DNA of 64,000 nt from Pacificibacter marinus (GCF_018860505.1 NZ_JAHKPU010000020.1:168773-232772); one strand, 5' to 3'. Positions 47,457-56,505 are shown, numbered from the stretch's first letter. The notes: generated from the sequence alone by a model not told the origin. Numbers and translations: made by a program.

Positions 47457-48112
47457 TACGAATGGGTCTCCAACATAGATTCAGCAAGCGGAATAGCCTC
47501 GGGATATCCAACATCACACCAGTGGCCCGAATATATCGCACCATACAGTGTTCTACGTGTTAAAAGCGTTTCCCAAGCCATATTGAGCGAGAAATGTGAC
47601 TGTTCAATCTCTGCAACATACTTGGTTTTGATGACCTGAAGTCCCGTATAAACATCACCAGCCCCGCGTGCGAGAGCGCCATCAGCTGCGCGCCTAAAAT
47701 CACCAGTACCTTTATGACCGACGGCATTGGCCTTGGGGATTAAAAGCAACAACCCGTCCATGATGTCTGGGTTCCAATGCATGCGTAAAAACTCTGCTGG
47801 CGCAGGACCAGACCACACCGCATCGGTGTTCATTGTGAAGACAGCATCACGATCCAGCAAAGGCAAGGCGTGCTTTAACCCACCGCCGGTTTCTAACAAA
47901 TCAGTTTCAAAAATAGGCTCAATTCCAGCCAAATTTAGATGTTTTTCCAAAATTTCGGGCTGGTAGTGCAGATTGGCAAACTGTCGCGGGATGTCGCCCA
48001 TGGCGTCAACTGCATGATCAATCAGTGGCCGTCCTGCCACATTGATCATTGGTTTTGGTTGATGTTGTGTCAGCTCAAGCATCCGCGTGCCACGGCCTGC
48101 GCAAAAAAACAT
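47456..48112 (-). CDS. Nucleotidyltransferase, probable MurNAc-1-phosphate uridylyltransferase (MurU-like)
   Basis: A Rossmann-type sugar-nucleotide transferase, about 218 residues, with the signature GRGTRMLELTQHQPKPMINVAGRPLIDH. MurU activates MurNAc-1-P with UTP in the recycling route that bypasses de novo UDP-MurNAc synthesis. The neighbour is an aminoglycoside-kinase-like protein resembling AmgK, which makes the MurNAc-1-P substrate, supporting the assignment. The first residues of the longer frame are rejected for MFFCAGRGTRM, with one-base (TAATG) overlap to the upstream stop. A Cys replaces the more common Ala in MFFCAG. Confidence 0.85.
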   Translation of the reverse strand: MFFCAGRGTRMLELTQHQPKPMINVAGRPLIDHAVDAMGDIPRQFANLHYQPEILEKHLNLAGIEPIFETDLLETGGGLKHALPLLDRDAVFTMNTDAVWSGPAPAEFLRMHWNPDIMDGLLLLIPKANAVGHKGTGDFRRAADGALARGAGDVYTGLQVIKTKYVAEIEQSHFSLNMAWETLLTRRTLYGAIYSGHWCDVGYPEAIPLAESMLETHS

Positions 48113-49134
48113 TACAGTGTCGAGACAGTGCCGCATTGCGCTTTCAACTTTCCAAGAATCTCAGGGGTCGGGGCAGGGATCGTAGATGTGACTATCTTCG
48201 CTACATCCACTAAATCTGGATGGGCAAGGTCCGTCATCAAATGCCCCCAAACGCGTGGAATCAGATCGACGTAATGCGGCTTTCTGAAATAGAGCGACAT
48301 GCGCGCGAAGATCATCAAGATGCGCAAATTTCGCTGCACAGAACAGATCGCTGCCTCGCGTGCAAACTGTTCAGGATCAAACGACATGCTTTGGGTGAAA
48401 CGATCCACACACATCTTTTGCACATCCGGCGAGACATCGCGTCGTGCATCGGTGGTAAGGGATATTAAATCATAGGCAGGATGCCCTAGCATGGCGTCTT
48501 GAAAGTCTAGCAAGCCAACATTTTTTGGGGCAGGGCGCGTCGGCAACCAAAGCAGGTTTTGTGCATGAAAATCGCGCAAGGTTGTGACAGAACCCGCCCC
48601 TAAAGAGGCAATCAATGGCGACAATGCCTCGCGACAGGCCGCGTGCGCATCGCTGAGATCACGACCTGCCGCAGGTTCGGCGTACCATCGAAAACTGGCC
48701 AGCGCGAGATCAAGCATTTTCGGATGATAGTCTTGCGCGCCAGCCAAAACAGGGGCCTGCGCCAACACGACCAAAGCATCAACCGCAGCGGTATAAAGGG
48801 TGCGCTCATGTTCAGGCGACGCATCGCAAACAACGTCAAACAAATCATGCCCAAAGTCTTCCAAAACCAAAAAGCCGTTGGATTCATCGGCCTCATATAT
48901 TTCAGGTGCGGCCAACCCATTGGCACGCAAATAGGCCGCGACAGTTAAGAACGGACGCACATCTTCGCCTTTTTCTGGCGGGGCATCCATCACGATGACA
49001 TGACGGCCTGTGGCCTCATCAAGCAAACGTTCATAACGTCGTAAAGACGCATCCCCCGCGAGAGGGGTGCGTTTGGCTGTTCGCCAATCCGTTGTGGATA
49101 AAAAGTTATCTAAAAGCTGCGCACGTTTTTCCAT
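48112..49134 (-). CDS. Sugar kinase of the aminoglycoside-phosphotransferase fold (AmgK-like)
   Basis: The 340-residue protein has the APH-type kinase fold: ATGRHVIVMDAPPEKGEDVRPF, FLVLEDFGHDLF and the catalytic HxxN/DFQD pair, with LRDFHAQNLLWL and GLLDFQDAMLGHPAYDLISL. AmgK phosphorylates the anomeric position of MurNAc and GlcNAc for cell-wall recycling, and the downstream MurU-like gene supports this. A tsaE gene usually precedes it in related genomes but is absent here, with only 40 bases to the PAS gene. Confidence 0.83.
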   Translation of the reverse strand: MEKRAQLLDNFLSTTDWRTAKRTPLAGDASLRRYERLLDEATGRHVIVMDAPPEKGEDVRPFLTVAAYLRANGLAAPEIYEADESNGFLVLEDFGHDLFDVVCDASPEHERTLYTAAVDALVVLAQAPVLAGAQDYHPKMLDLALASFRWYAEPAAGRDLSDAHAACREALSPLIASLGAGSVTTLRDFHAQNLLWLPTRPAPKNVGLLDFQDAMLGHPAYDLISLTTDARRDVSPDVQKMCVDRFTQSMSFDPEQFAREAAICSVQRNLRILMIFARMSLYFRKPHYVDLIPRVWGHLMTDLAHPDLVDVAKIVTSTIPAPTPEILGKLKAQCGTVSTL

Positions 49135-49174
49135 GCGCCGACATTAAACCGCTCAACAGCCATGGCAAGCGAGA

Positions 49175-50761
49175 TCACATCTCGACGAAGCGCGAGTCGG
49201 CTTGGGGTTGGGAGATGGGATGGATGAGCTGCGTGGTTTCTTCAGGTAAAAACCCTGCCAATGTTTGCCCATTGGCCAGCGGGACAAAGCGACAGTTCAA
49301 GCGTCGGCCATCCCATAGGCGTGCTGAATTTGTCCATTCTGTGCGTTCGCCCATGCGACCAATAAAATCACGCACATCGCCCCAAATGGGGCTGGGCGCA
49401 CATTTCGAATGCCACAGACGTGTGGCATCCATCACGCCGACATCGCGGGCGTCTTCCAAACCGTCAGTCCCCCAAAGCGAGGTATAAGCGCTGTTGGCCA
49501 TAAGCAGTGTGCCATCATTTGCAAACACCGCGATGGCTTCATCAAGGGAATCAAACACGGCTTGGCTCGTTTCAATTTCGGCACGAAAGCGCCGCGTGAG
49601 AGACATTTCGGCGCTGATGTCTTCGAACAAAAACGCGATGGCGCCATCGGGATGGGGTCTGCCAGAGACGCGGTAGGTTACGCCGCCATGCAGCGACCAA
49701 ATCTCTTCGTATTGTCCAACACTTGCGGCTGTTTCCAGTTCGGAAACCTCTTGGCGCCAAGATTTGTAGTCTTTAGGTTCAGGCATCATTTTTACATCGC
49801 GCAGCCGATCCAAGAATGCGGTAAGAGCAGGCCTATTGGATAAAAAATCGACAGGCAGAGTTGTCAGATCCATAAGGGCAGGGTTGAACAGCGCAAGGTT
49901 GCGATCACGATCAAAAATCGCAAGGCCGATGGTAAGATGTGCAAAGGTTTTGGTCAGTGTTTGGCGGAACTCTCGCAACGATTTTTCGGCCTTAACTGTG
50001 TGGTCTGCCGCAATGGCGGTGAATAATGTGTCGTCTCCGACTGGCATCGGAAAGACTTCATAAGGGCGATCACCAGCAGTGTCATTGGTCAAAGCAAGAC
50101 GTTTAAATTCGCCCGGCGTGGTGGAAAATAACTGTTTGGTGTCAAACAAAGACAAGGGGGGCCAGCTGGGAATGTCACCAGTGGGCAATTGCGCATCGGC
50201 AAGCGTAACATAAGCCGAATTGGCCCAGCTGATGGTTCCATCTTTCAGCTCGCGCCACACCAAAAACGGAACATGTTCAGAGGTGGCGCGCAGGGTTTCA
50301 AGTTCTTGTTCCATGGCCGCAATAGAATGGTGATCCATGTCCACATGATCGCGTTCCGTTTCCAAATCCAACAGTGACACACGCGCAAGCCCATTGCGCC
50401 ATTCGCAACGTAAAACCGCACTGCCGTCGCGAGATTCCACATCTATTTGGCCGAGGTCAGCAAGCTCGCTGATGTCCGATTGAAACGTCGGGAACCGATG
50501 CAGCAGCACGCTGAGCAGACGCGACCAATCAGAACCGACTTCGGCCGCAGCACTGATCACAGTGCGCGCGGATTTCGTGGCGTTTATCAAGGTTTCGTCA
50601 TCGAACAGGAATATAATATCACTGTCATCGCCGTGTAGGGCAATGGTGTCAGTCGCCGTTTTACGCCCGCCAAGCCATGCCAATGCGTAGAGAACTAGAA
50701 ATGCTGTGCACAGTGTTCCAAGGCACATAATCGAAAGTGTGAGCATGGTATTGGCTGTCAT
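49175..50761 (-). CDS. PAS-domain protein with one membrane anchor, no visible kinase domain
   Basis: The 528-residue protein has an N-terminal membrane segment (TLSIMCLGTLCTAFLVLYALAWLGG) and three PAS-like regions (near residues 160-225, 280-350 and 400-470: LAIFDRDRNLALFNPALMDL, IAVFANDGTLLMANSAYTSLWG). No H-box or HATPase motifs follow, so it is not a complete sensor kinase. It may be a degenerate or regulatory sensor. Similar proteins stand upstream of amgK in roseobacters. A CtrA-type box lies 53-67 bases upstream of its start. Confidence 0.82.
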   Translation of the reverse strand: MTANTMLTLSIMCLGTLCTAFLVLYALAWLGGRKTATDTIALHGDDSDIIFLFDDETLINATKSARTVISAAAEVGSDWSRLLSVLLHRFPTFQSDISELADLGQIDVESRDGSAVLRCEWRNGLARVSLLDLETERDHVDMDHHSIAAMEQELETLRATSEHVPFLVWRELKDGTISWANSAYVTLADAQLPTGDIPSWPPLSLFDTKQLFSTTPGEFKRLALTNDTAGDRPYEVFPMPVGDDTLFTAIAADHTVKAEKSLREFRQTLTKTFAHLTIGLAIFDRDRNLALFNPALMDLTTLPVDFLSNRPALTAFLDRLRDVKMMPEPKDYKSWRQEVSELETAASVGQYEEIWSLHGGVTYRVSGRPHPDGAIAFLFEDISAEMSLTRRFRAEIETSQAVFDSLDEAIAVFANDGTLLMANSAYTSLWGTDGLEDARDVGVMDATRLWHSKCAPSPIWGDVRDFIGRMGERTEWTNSARLWDGRRLNCRFVPLANGQTLAGFLPEETTQLIHPISQPQADSRFVEM

Positions 50762-50813
50762 GAGAATCCCCTTTGCGCGCGGTCGCGTCGGGTATGACTC
50801 TTCAAAATTTAGG

Positions 50814-50828
50814 TTAATGGACGGTTAA
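50814..50828. promoter_or_regulatory. CtrA-type binding site upstream of the PAS gene
   Basis: TTAATGGACGGTTAA is a perfect TTAA-N7-TTAA. It lies between the regB stop and the PAS gene start, in the promoter position of the PAS gene on the minus strand. Confidence 0.55.
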
Positions 50829-50840
50829 AACATCAAAATT

Positions 50841-52235
50841 TCAACGTTCAAACAGCACATTTTCGCCTAAGGCCTTGGTTTGTTCTTCTTTTGATACCGC
50901 AATCCGCGACATCGGCCAAACCAGTTCAACGATAGCGCCAGAGCGTCTTCCTGCGTGCAAATGTTGATCATGGGGGGGCGATCCGTTGGCAAATGAAATA
51001 TCCGCGCCCGTGCGTTCCAACAGCGTTTTGGCAATGAACAGCCCTAGGCCCATTCCCTCATAGGCGGGGCGTTTTTGCGCGTCATCCGCGCGATTGCGCC
51101 TACGCATAAACGGGTCGCCGATTTTGCCGATCACTGAGGTGGGAAACCCAGCGCCATCATCGATGATGCGCACGCGAATGCTGTCTTTCGTCCAGGACAC
51201 ATCCACCCAAACCGTGGATTGAGAAAAATCGACAGCATTTTGCACAAGATTGCGCAGCCCATGGATCATCTCGGGATGGCGATACACATGTGGTTGACCC
51301 ACGCCTGTCTCGCCTGCAGACGCGTCTATGATCACGGTTTTGCCTCGCTGCATATGCGGGTCGGCGGCTTCTTCAATAACCGCTTGCAGGGGGGCCATTT
51401 GCAGGTGCAGATCGTTTTTACCGCTACGTCCCATCGAGCGCAAAATATCTCTGCATCTGTCAGCCTGTTCGTGGATCAACTGTGCGTCGGCGCGAAACTC
51501 TTCGAGCTCTGCCAGATCATCAACCAATTCCGCGCTCACCAGCTTGATCGTCGCCAAGGGGGTGCCCAGCTCATGTGCTGCAGCCGCGACAACGCCGCCC
51601 AAATCGGTCAGCTTTTGTTCGCGGCCCAACGCCATTTGCGTCGCCAAAAGCGCCTCGGACATAGTGTGAATTTCAGAGGTGACCTTCCACGCGTAGCCCC
51701 CCAAAAAGGTGATCCCGACGACGATGCCCGCCCAAGACCCAAAGGTAAAAATATAAGGCAATACGACGGGCGATCCGTAAATATCAACAAGTGGCACGTT
51801 GATCAGGGCAATCAGTGTGACCAACACAATCGCCACACCACCCGTGGCGATCACAGATGTGGGGCGTAGTGCTGTGGCAGAAATTGTCACAGGCACCAAA
51901 ATCAGCAAGGCAAACGGGTTGTTCAATCCCCCCGAGAGGTACAACATCGCCGACAATTGCGTGATATCGAACAACAACATCCATGTCGCGCCGCGTTCTG
52001 TTAGCCGCATGTTTTCAGGGTACACAAACGCCGCCACGACATTGACGATAACAGATGCACCAATGACGATCGCAAAGCCACCAAGTGACAGCTGAAAGCC
52101 AAAAAACACCATGGCGATGCCAATTGTGACCACCTGTCCTGTAATGGCGATCCATCTGAGCCACACCAAAGTGCGCAGTCGCACCCAGTTGGAGCGGCGT
52201 TCTTGGTCGATGATGTCTTCTGAAATATGGTCCAT
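50841..52235 (-). CDS. regB: Redox-responsive sensor histidine kinase RegB (PrrB)
   Basis: RegB/PrrB is the membrane kinase that phosphorylates RegA under low oxygen. The 464-residue protein has six hydrophobic segments in the first ~180 residues, the conserved quinone-related GGLNNPF at 102-108, the H-box AAAHELGTPLATI with His221 and the redox-active Cys261 in DRCRDILRSMG. The ATPase region has NAVDFSQ and GMGLGLFIAKTLL. It is divergent from senC-regA, which is the standard locus arrangement. Confidence 0.96.
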   Translation of the reverse strand: MDHISEDIIDQERRSNWVRLRTLVWLRWIAITGQVVTIGIAMVFFGFQLSLGGFAIVIGASVIVNVVAAFVYPENMRLTERGATWMLLFDITQLSAMLYLSGGLNNPFALLILVPVTISATALRPTSVIATGGVAIVLVTLIALINVPLVDIYGSPVVLPYIFTFGSWAGIVVGITFLGGYAWKVTSEIHTMSEALLATQMALGREQKLTDLGGVVAAAAHELGTPLATIKLVSAELVDDLAELEEFRADAQLIHEQADRCRDILRSMGRSGKNDLHLQMAPLQAVIEEAADPHMQRGKTVIIDASAGETGVGQPHVYRHPEMIHGLRNLVQNAVDFSQSTVWVDVSWTKDSIRVRIIDDGAGFPTSVIGKIGDPFMRRRNRADDAQKRPAYEGMGLGLFIAKTLLERTGADISFANGSPPHDQHLHAGRRSGAIVELVWPMSRIAVSKEEQTKALGENVLFER

Positions 52236-52476
52236 AGACAGACTGCTGATCCTAATGTTTCACTATATCTCTTGTGCGTCTGACCTTGTTAGTCTGGCCA
52301 ACCCATCCGATCAATGCGCAGATTGTAGCGTTTAAATCGCATATGAACATAAGAACACCCAATCTTGTGAACACCAATGGGCTATCGCCATGATAAAACC
52401 GTTGATACATCTTGCCGCGTTTCGACTTGCCGCAAACTCTGGTTTAAGTCGCCTTGCTTTTATACTGGAGAAGCCC

Positions 52477-53094
52477 ATGACACGCACTGTCGCCATTACA
52501 TCTGCCATCGCAATTGCCGCCCTGTTAGGGGGGACATTATATTTAACCCTTGGTTCAAATTCAAACGACCTCGCAAGCTGTTCGCAAGCAGCTGTGGCTG
52601 GCGGATCGATTGGTGGGCCTTTTGAGTTGGTCAGTGAAGATGGCGTGACCATGACGGACGCCGATGTGTTTACCAAACCTACAATCCTGTATTTCGGTTA
52701 CACCTTCTGCCCTGATGTTTGCCCGCTCGACAATATGCGCAACGCCGATGCGCAGCGTATTTTGGATGAGAAAGGTTATGACGTGCAAACAGCCTTTATC
52801 ACCATCGACCCAGAGCGTGACACACCCGAGGTGATGAAAGAATTCACCAGCCTATTTCATGACAATATGATCGGCCTGACGGGGACGCCTGAGCAAGTCA
52901 AAGTGGCCTCAAGAGCCTATAAAACCTATTACCAAAAACAGGTTGATGGCGATCCAGAATACTACCTGATGGATCACTCCACCCAGACCTATTTCGTGAT
53001 GCCAGAGACCGGTTTTGTGGACTTTTTCAAACGTGACGATTCCCCCGAAAAAATGGCCGAAACCGTTGGGTGCTTCATCGACGCTGTAGGGTAA
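52477..53094 (+). CDS. senC: SCO1/SenC-family copper-binding protein
   Basis: SenC (PrrC) delivers copper for assembly of cytochrome c oxidases and influences RegBA. The product has 205 residues with one N-terminal membrane anchor (VAITSAIAIAALLGGTLYLTLG). The metal-binding motif is Cys78/Cys82 in FCPDVC with His167 in MDHSTQTYF. The ATG at 52477, preceded by TGGAG, is used since upstream ATGs add an extended, unconserved N-terminus. The space upstream to regB (241 bases) holds no clear FNR box. Confidence 0.94.
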   Translation: MTRTVAITSAIAIAALLGGTLYLTLGSNSNDLASCSQAAVAGGSIGGPFELVSEDGVTMTDADVFTKPTILYFGYTFCPDVCPLDNMRNADAQRILDEKGYDVQTAFITIDPERDTPEVMKEFTSLFHDNMIGLTGTPEQVKVASRAYKTYYQKQVDGDPEYYLMDHSTQTYFVMPETGFVDFFKRDDSPEKMAETVGCFIDAVG

Positions 53095-53120
53095 GACTTG
53101 GATAAAAAGTCGCGTAAAAT

Positions 53121-53156
53121 TTGACAACGGCCAAAGTCCGCCTACTGTTTAAGTAG
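53121..53156 (+). promoter_or_regulatory. Candidate regA promoter with inverted repeat
   Basis: A perfect TTGACA lies at 53121-53126. About 16 bases further, the inverted repeat CTACT-GTTTA-AGTAG (53142-53156) overlaps the expected -10 position. The repeat could be an operator. It is in the spacer between senC and regA, which implies regA can be transcribed separately from senC. Confidence 0.4.
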
Positions 53157-53191
53157 GGCGCTTGTGGCGCGAATGGTTGGAGGATCATTTG

Positions 53192-53743
53192 ATGACAACA
53201 GAAAAATTGAACATCGGTGACGATAAATCACTGTTGCTTGTCGATGATGATGAACCGTTTCTGCGCCGTTTGACGCGCGCCATGGAAAAACGCGGCTTTG
53301 AGGTTGAAATGGCGGGATCTGTTGCGGCAGGTAAAGCTATTTCAACCGCACGCCCACCGGCTTATGCGGTTGTTGATCTGCGCCTTGAGGACGGGAATGG
53401 TTTGGACGTGGTCGAAGTGCTGCGCGCCAAACGTCCCGACAGTCGCATCGTTGTGCTAACAGGCTACGGCGCGATTGCCACCGCAGTCGCTGCGGTCAAA
53501 ATCGGCGCTACGGATTATTTATCGAAACCTGCGGATGCCAATGACATCACCAATGCGCTTTTGGCTATCGGTGACGATCTGCCGCCGCCGCCTGAAAATC
53601 CGATGTCTGCGGATCGGGTGCGCTGGGAACATATTCAGCGCGTGTATGAACTTTGTGATCGCAACGTGTCCGAGACGGCGCGGCGATTGAACATGCACCG
53701 TCGGACCTTGCAGCGCATCTTGGCCAAGCGGTCACCGAAATAG
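53192..53743 (+). CDS. regA: Redox response regulator RegA (PrrA)
   Basis: RegA/PrrA is the DNA-binding partner of RegB, controlling photosynthesis, respiration and fixation genes. The 183-residue protein has a receiver domain with VDDDEPFL, phospho-acceptor Asp62 in AVVDLRLEDGNG, and Lys in YLSKPAD, then a Pro-rich linker PPPPENP and a Fis-type helix-turn-helix (NVSETARRLNMHRRTLQRILAKR). The HTH is that of RegA family members, which are strongly conserved. GGAGG lies upstream of the chosen ATG. Confidence 0.97.
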   Translation: MTTEKLNIGDDKSLLLVDDDEPFLRRLTRAMEKRGFEVEMAGSVAAGKAISTARPPAYAVVDLRLEDGNGLDVVEVLRAKRPDSRIVVLTGYGAIATAVAAVKIGATDYLSKPADANDITNALLAIGDDLPPPPENPMSADRVRWEHIQRVYELCDRNVSETARRLNMHRRTLQRILAKRSPK

Positions 53744-53800
53744 GTCACCAAATAGGACGTGTATGCCGATTTTGGGCCTTTAAAACATGTAAAATGAGGG

Positions 53801-53835
53801 GGCGGGAAAGTTTGTAAATGTTGCAAACTCCCGCC
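53801..53835 (+). terminator. Terminator after regA
   Basis: GGCGGG-AA-AGTTTG pairs with CAAACT-CCCGCC (a two-base bulge), followed by a T-rich TTATTCTCTTT on the plus strand. It lies between regA and the convergent GNAT gene. Confidence 0.7.
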
Positions 53836-53863
53836 TTATTCTCTTTAAAACACCGCCAATTGA

Positions 53864-54346
53864 TCACCGCAGGTCGTATCGCTTCCAAATTTTATCAACG
53901 CGTGTGCCGTCATCCAATTCAGTGTCTTTGATCACTTTGAAGGTCTCAAATCCGCGGCTTTGGTAATAGGCCAATCCCCCAGAATTATCGGCACGGATGA
54001 TCGCATCAATCGCGCGATAGCCGATGTCTTTTGCGGCCTTGCACATCGCAGTAAACAGCTTTGATCCCACACCTAAACCCGTGCCGCCAATACGCACAAA
54101 GCTGGCAATATCTGCTACATCAGCGGCCTTGGGGCTTGGTTCAATCCACTGGAAACCCATCACGCGACCTGTGTCATCTTCGGCCAATAGCCAAACGGCC
54201 CCTGTCATATGCATACGGGCCGCCAGATCGTCAGCGGTTTTGTCATGAACGTAAGCTGTTGTACCGCCTACGGCAATGATTTCATTTAACAATTCAGCAA
54301 GCGCACGGGCATCCAAAGGGCCCGCTTTGCGTATGTGATACCTCAT
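53864..54346 (-). CDS. GNAT-family N-acetyltransferase
   Basis: The 160-residue protein fits the GNAT fold. The acetyl-CoA binding motif A appears as GGTGLGVGSKLFTAMCKAA, and motif B is in SGGLAYYQSRGFETFKVIKD. A substrate cannot be named. It overlaps the upstream HD gene by 4 bases, so they are coupled. Confidence 0.86.
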   Translation of the reverse strand: MRYHIRKAGPLDARALAELLNEIIAVGGTTAYVHDKTADDLAARMHMTGAVWLLAEDDTGRVMGFQWIEPSPKAADVADIASFVRIGGTGLGVGSKLFTAMCKAAKDIGYRAIDAIIRADNSGGLAYYQSRGFETFKVIKDTELDDGTRVDKIWKRYDLR

Positions 54347-54933
54347 AACTGCGCCATCAATTCGGCGTGCCTTGCGGTAAAAGCGTTGCGTGCATGGACA
54401 GGCGGGCGCAGGTGGATACGCAGGCCACGCACCACTGTCTCGTCTTGCTTGCCGAACAATTTGTTGCTTTCAATGATCGAAAATCCCGCAATTTGAGTGG
54501 CTTCTAACCAAGCTGATACCTTGTCCGCCTTTTTGATCTTGCGCTTAATTGCCACAGGAATTTTCGCAGGCAGGCCAAACCGAATGTGAATGGCCGCCGT
54601 CAAACGATCATCCAGCTCCCCGTAATCGGGCCCAATTGCGGCTTTCACGGGTGAAATCATATCGCCGATGACATACTCTGGCGCGTCATGCAAAAGAGCT
54701 GCCAATTGCCACTTTATCGGTTCATTCGGATAAAGTTGCCTGAAAATTTGTTCAACTAAAACAGAGTGTTCCGCGACTGAATAGGCCCAATCTCCACGGG
54801 TTTGACCATTCCAGCGCGCAACAAACGCAAGCCCATGGGCGATGTCTTCGATCTCGATATCCATCGGAGTCGGGTCCAACAGATCAAGCCTGCGCCCTGA
54901 AAGCATGCGTTGCCATGCCCGTGCTTGTGCCAT
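54343..54933 (-). CDS. HD-domain phosphohydrolase
   Basis: The 196-residue protein has the metal-binding HD motif in AALLHDAPEYVIGDM and an earlier His in YSVAEHSVLVEQIF. It resembles YfbR-type 5'-deoxynucleotidases, but substrate is not determined. It has a roughly 60-residue N-terminal extension before the HD core. It is divergent from ahcY, and its downstream overlap is with the GNAT gene. Confidence 0.86.
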   Translation of the reverse strand: MAQARAWQRMLSGRRLDLLDPTPMDIEIEDIAHGLAFVARWNGQTRGDWAYSVAEHSVLVEQIFRQLYPNEPIKWQLAALLHDAPEYVIGDMISPVKAAIGPDYGELDDRLTAAIHIRFGLPAKIPVAIKRKIKKADKVSAWLEATQIAGFSIIESNKLFGKQDETVVRGLRIHLRPPVHARNAFTARHAELMAQL

Positions 54934-54965
54934 GTTTTAACTCCAGCCAGTTCGTTCACGTTCCG

Positions 54966-55067
54966 TATAATTCGCTATGGGTTTAACCTCAAATCAATCC
55001 CATTACGTTGTAAGCGCGTATACGAGGTGGTAACCAACCTCAAAGTTATTTTTAAGGAGCCGCCCAT
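54966..55067 (+). promoter_or_regulatory. Structured leader of ahcY with a TATAAT -10 element
   Basis: TATAAT at 54966-54971 lacks a clear -35 element. The downstream leader can form three small hairpins: ATGGG/CCCAT (54977-55003), CGTTGTA/TATACG (55006-55024) and GAGGT/ACCTC (55024-55041). These precede the AAGGAG ribosome site. I could not match it to the SAH, SAM-II or SAM/SAH riboswitch consensus. Confidence 0.3.
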
Positions 55068-56456
55068 ATGGCCGACTACATCGTCAAAGACATCGCGCTG
55101 GCCGAATTCGGTCGCAAGGAATTGAATATTGCTGAAACCGAGATGCCAGGCCTGATGGCGCTGCGTGACGAGTTTGGCGACTCCAAGCCACTCAAGGGCT
55201 CGCGTATTGTTGGTTCGTTGCATATGACCATTCAAACCGCTGTTTTGATTGAGACTCTTGTGGCACTTGGCGCTGATGTACGCTGGGCGTCTTGCAATAT
55301 TTTCTCAACCCAAGATCACGCAGCAGCAGCCATCGCCGCAAGCGGTGTGCCTGTGTTTGCGATCAAAGGTCAATCTTTGGAAGAACATTGGGATTACCTA
55401 GATAAGTCTTTCCAGTTCGCTGATGGCCCGAACCTGATCTTGGACGATGGTGGCGACGCAACACTATATATCTTGCTGGGTGCGCGCGTTGAAAACGGCG
55501 AAACCGATTTGATCGAAGTGCCGACGTCTGAAGAAGAAATCGCAGTATTCGCCCAAATCAAAAAGCGTATGGCCGAAACTCCTGGTTGGTTCACCAAAAT
55601 GCGTGACCAAATCGTTGGCGTGTCCGAGGAAACAACTACAGGCGTTCACCGTCTGTATGAGCTTGTAAAACAAGGGCAATTGCCATTCCCCGCGATCAAC
55701 GTGAACGACTCCGTAACCAAGTCCAAGTTCGACAACAAATATGGCTGCAAAGAAAGCCTCGTCGACGGCATTCGTCGCGCCACAGATACAATGATGGCCG
55801 GTAAGGTCGCTGTCGTTTGTGGCTACGGCGATGTGGGCAAAGGTTCTGCCGCATCGCTCAGCGGTGCTGGTGCCCGTGTGAAAGTCACCGAAATCGACCC
55901 GATCTGTGCGCTGCAAGCGGCGATGGACGGTTTTGAAGTGGTGCGCCTCGAAGATGTCGTGGCTACGGCTGACGTGTTCATCACCACCACAGGCAACAAA
56001 GACATCATTCGCATCGAACACATGCGCGCGATGAAGGACATGGCGATCGTTGGCAACATCGGTCACTTCGATAACGAAATCCAAGTGGCCGCGTTGAAAA
56101 ACCACAAATGGACCAACATCAAAGACCAAGTGGATATGATCGAAATGCCGTCTGGTTCGCGTATCATCTTGCTGTCTGAGGGGCGTTTACTGAACCTTGG
56201 TAATGCCACAGGTCACCCATCGTTTGTTATGTCCGCGTCTTTCACCAATCAAGTTTTGGCGCAGATGGAGCTTTGGACAAACGGCGAAGCGTACAAAAAT
56301 GATGTCTACATTTTACCGAAACATCTGGATGAAAAAGTGGCGCGCTTGCACCTTGCGCGCATCGGTGTGCAGTTGTCTGAACTGACTAAAGAGCAAGCTG
56401 ACTACATCGGTGTGACTGTGGAAGGTCCTTTCAAGCCAGAACATTACCGTTATTAA
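55068..56456 (+). CDS. ahcY: Adenosylhomocysteinase
   Basis: AhcY hydrolyses S-adenosylhomocysteine to adenosine and homocysteine, keeping methyltransferases running. The 462-residue protein has the substrate-binding [14 protein letters not shown] and the NAD-binding [23 protein letters not shown]. The C-terminus KPEHYRY is typical. It is a bacterial long-form AhcY. A strong AAGGAG ribosome site precedes the ATG, and a rho-independent terminator follows. Confidence 0.98.
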   Translation: MADYIVKDIALAEFGRKELNIAETEMPGLMALRDEFGDSKPLKGSRIVGSLHMTIQTAVLIETLVALGADVRWASCNIFSTQDHAAAAIAASGVPVFAIKGQSLEEHWDYLDKSFQFADGPNLILDDGGDATLYILLGARVENGETDLIEVPTSEEEIAVFAQIKKRMAETPGWFTKMRDQIVGVSEETTTGVHRLYELVKQGQLPFPAINVNDSVTKSKFDNKYGCKESLVDGIRRATDTMMAGKVAVVCGYGDVGKGSAASLSGAGARVKVTEIDPICALQAAMDGFEVVRLEDVVATADVFITTTGNKDIIRIEHMRAMKDMAIVGNIGHFDNEIQVAALKNHKWTNIKDQVDMIEMPSGSRIILLSEGRLLNLGNATGHPSFVMSASFTNQVLAQMELWTNGEAYKNDVYILPKHLDEKVARLHLARIGVQLSELTKEQADYIGVTVEGPFKPEHYRY

Positions 56457-56477
56457 GCGCACTGAATGTCATGATCA

Positions 56478-56505
56478 AAAAGGCCGCCGTCATGGGTGGC
56501 CTTTT
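56478..56505 (+). terminator. Terminator of ahcY
   Basis: AAAAGGCCGCC pairs with GGGTGGCCTTTT through one G-U pair, with a T-run in the descending arm. Confidence 0.8.

Noticed and set aside
52236..52476. FNR/CRP-type site (TTGAT-N4-ATCAA) between regB and senC
   Set aside because: No symmetric match was found, only scattered half-site-like TTGAT and ATCAA.
54983..54997. TTAA-N7-TCAA in the ahcY leader, similar to a CtrA box
   Set aside because: One of the eight conserved bases is wrong, and the position lies after the candidate -10 element.
55006..55041. SAH or SAM riboswitch before ahcY
   Set aside because: The hairpins do not fit any consensus I know, in spite of the suggestive gene.
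55464..56129. Long open frame antisense to ahcY (221 codons)
   Set aside because: It is a shadow of ahcY and has Arg/His-rich composition typical of out-of-frame reading. ahcY itself is unambiguous.
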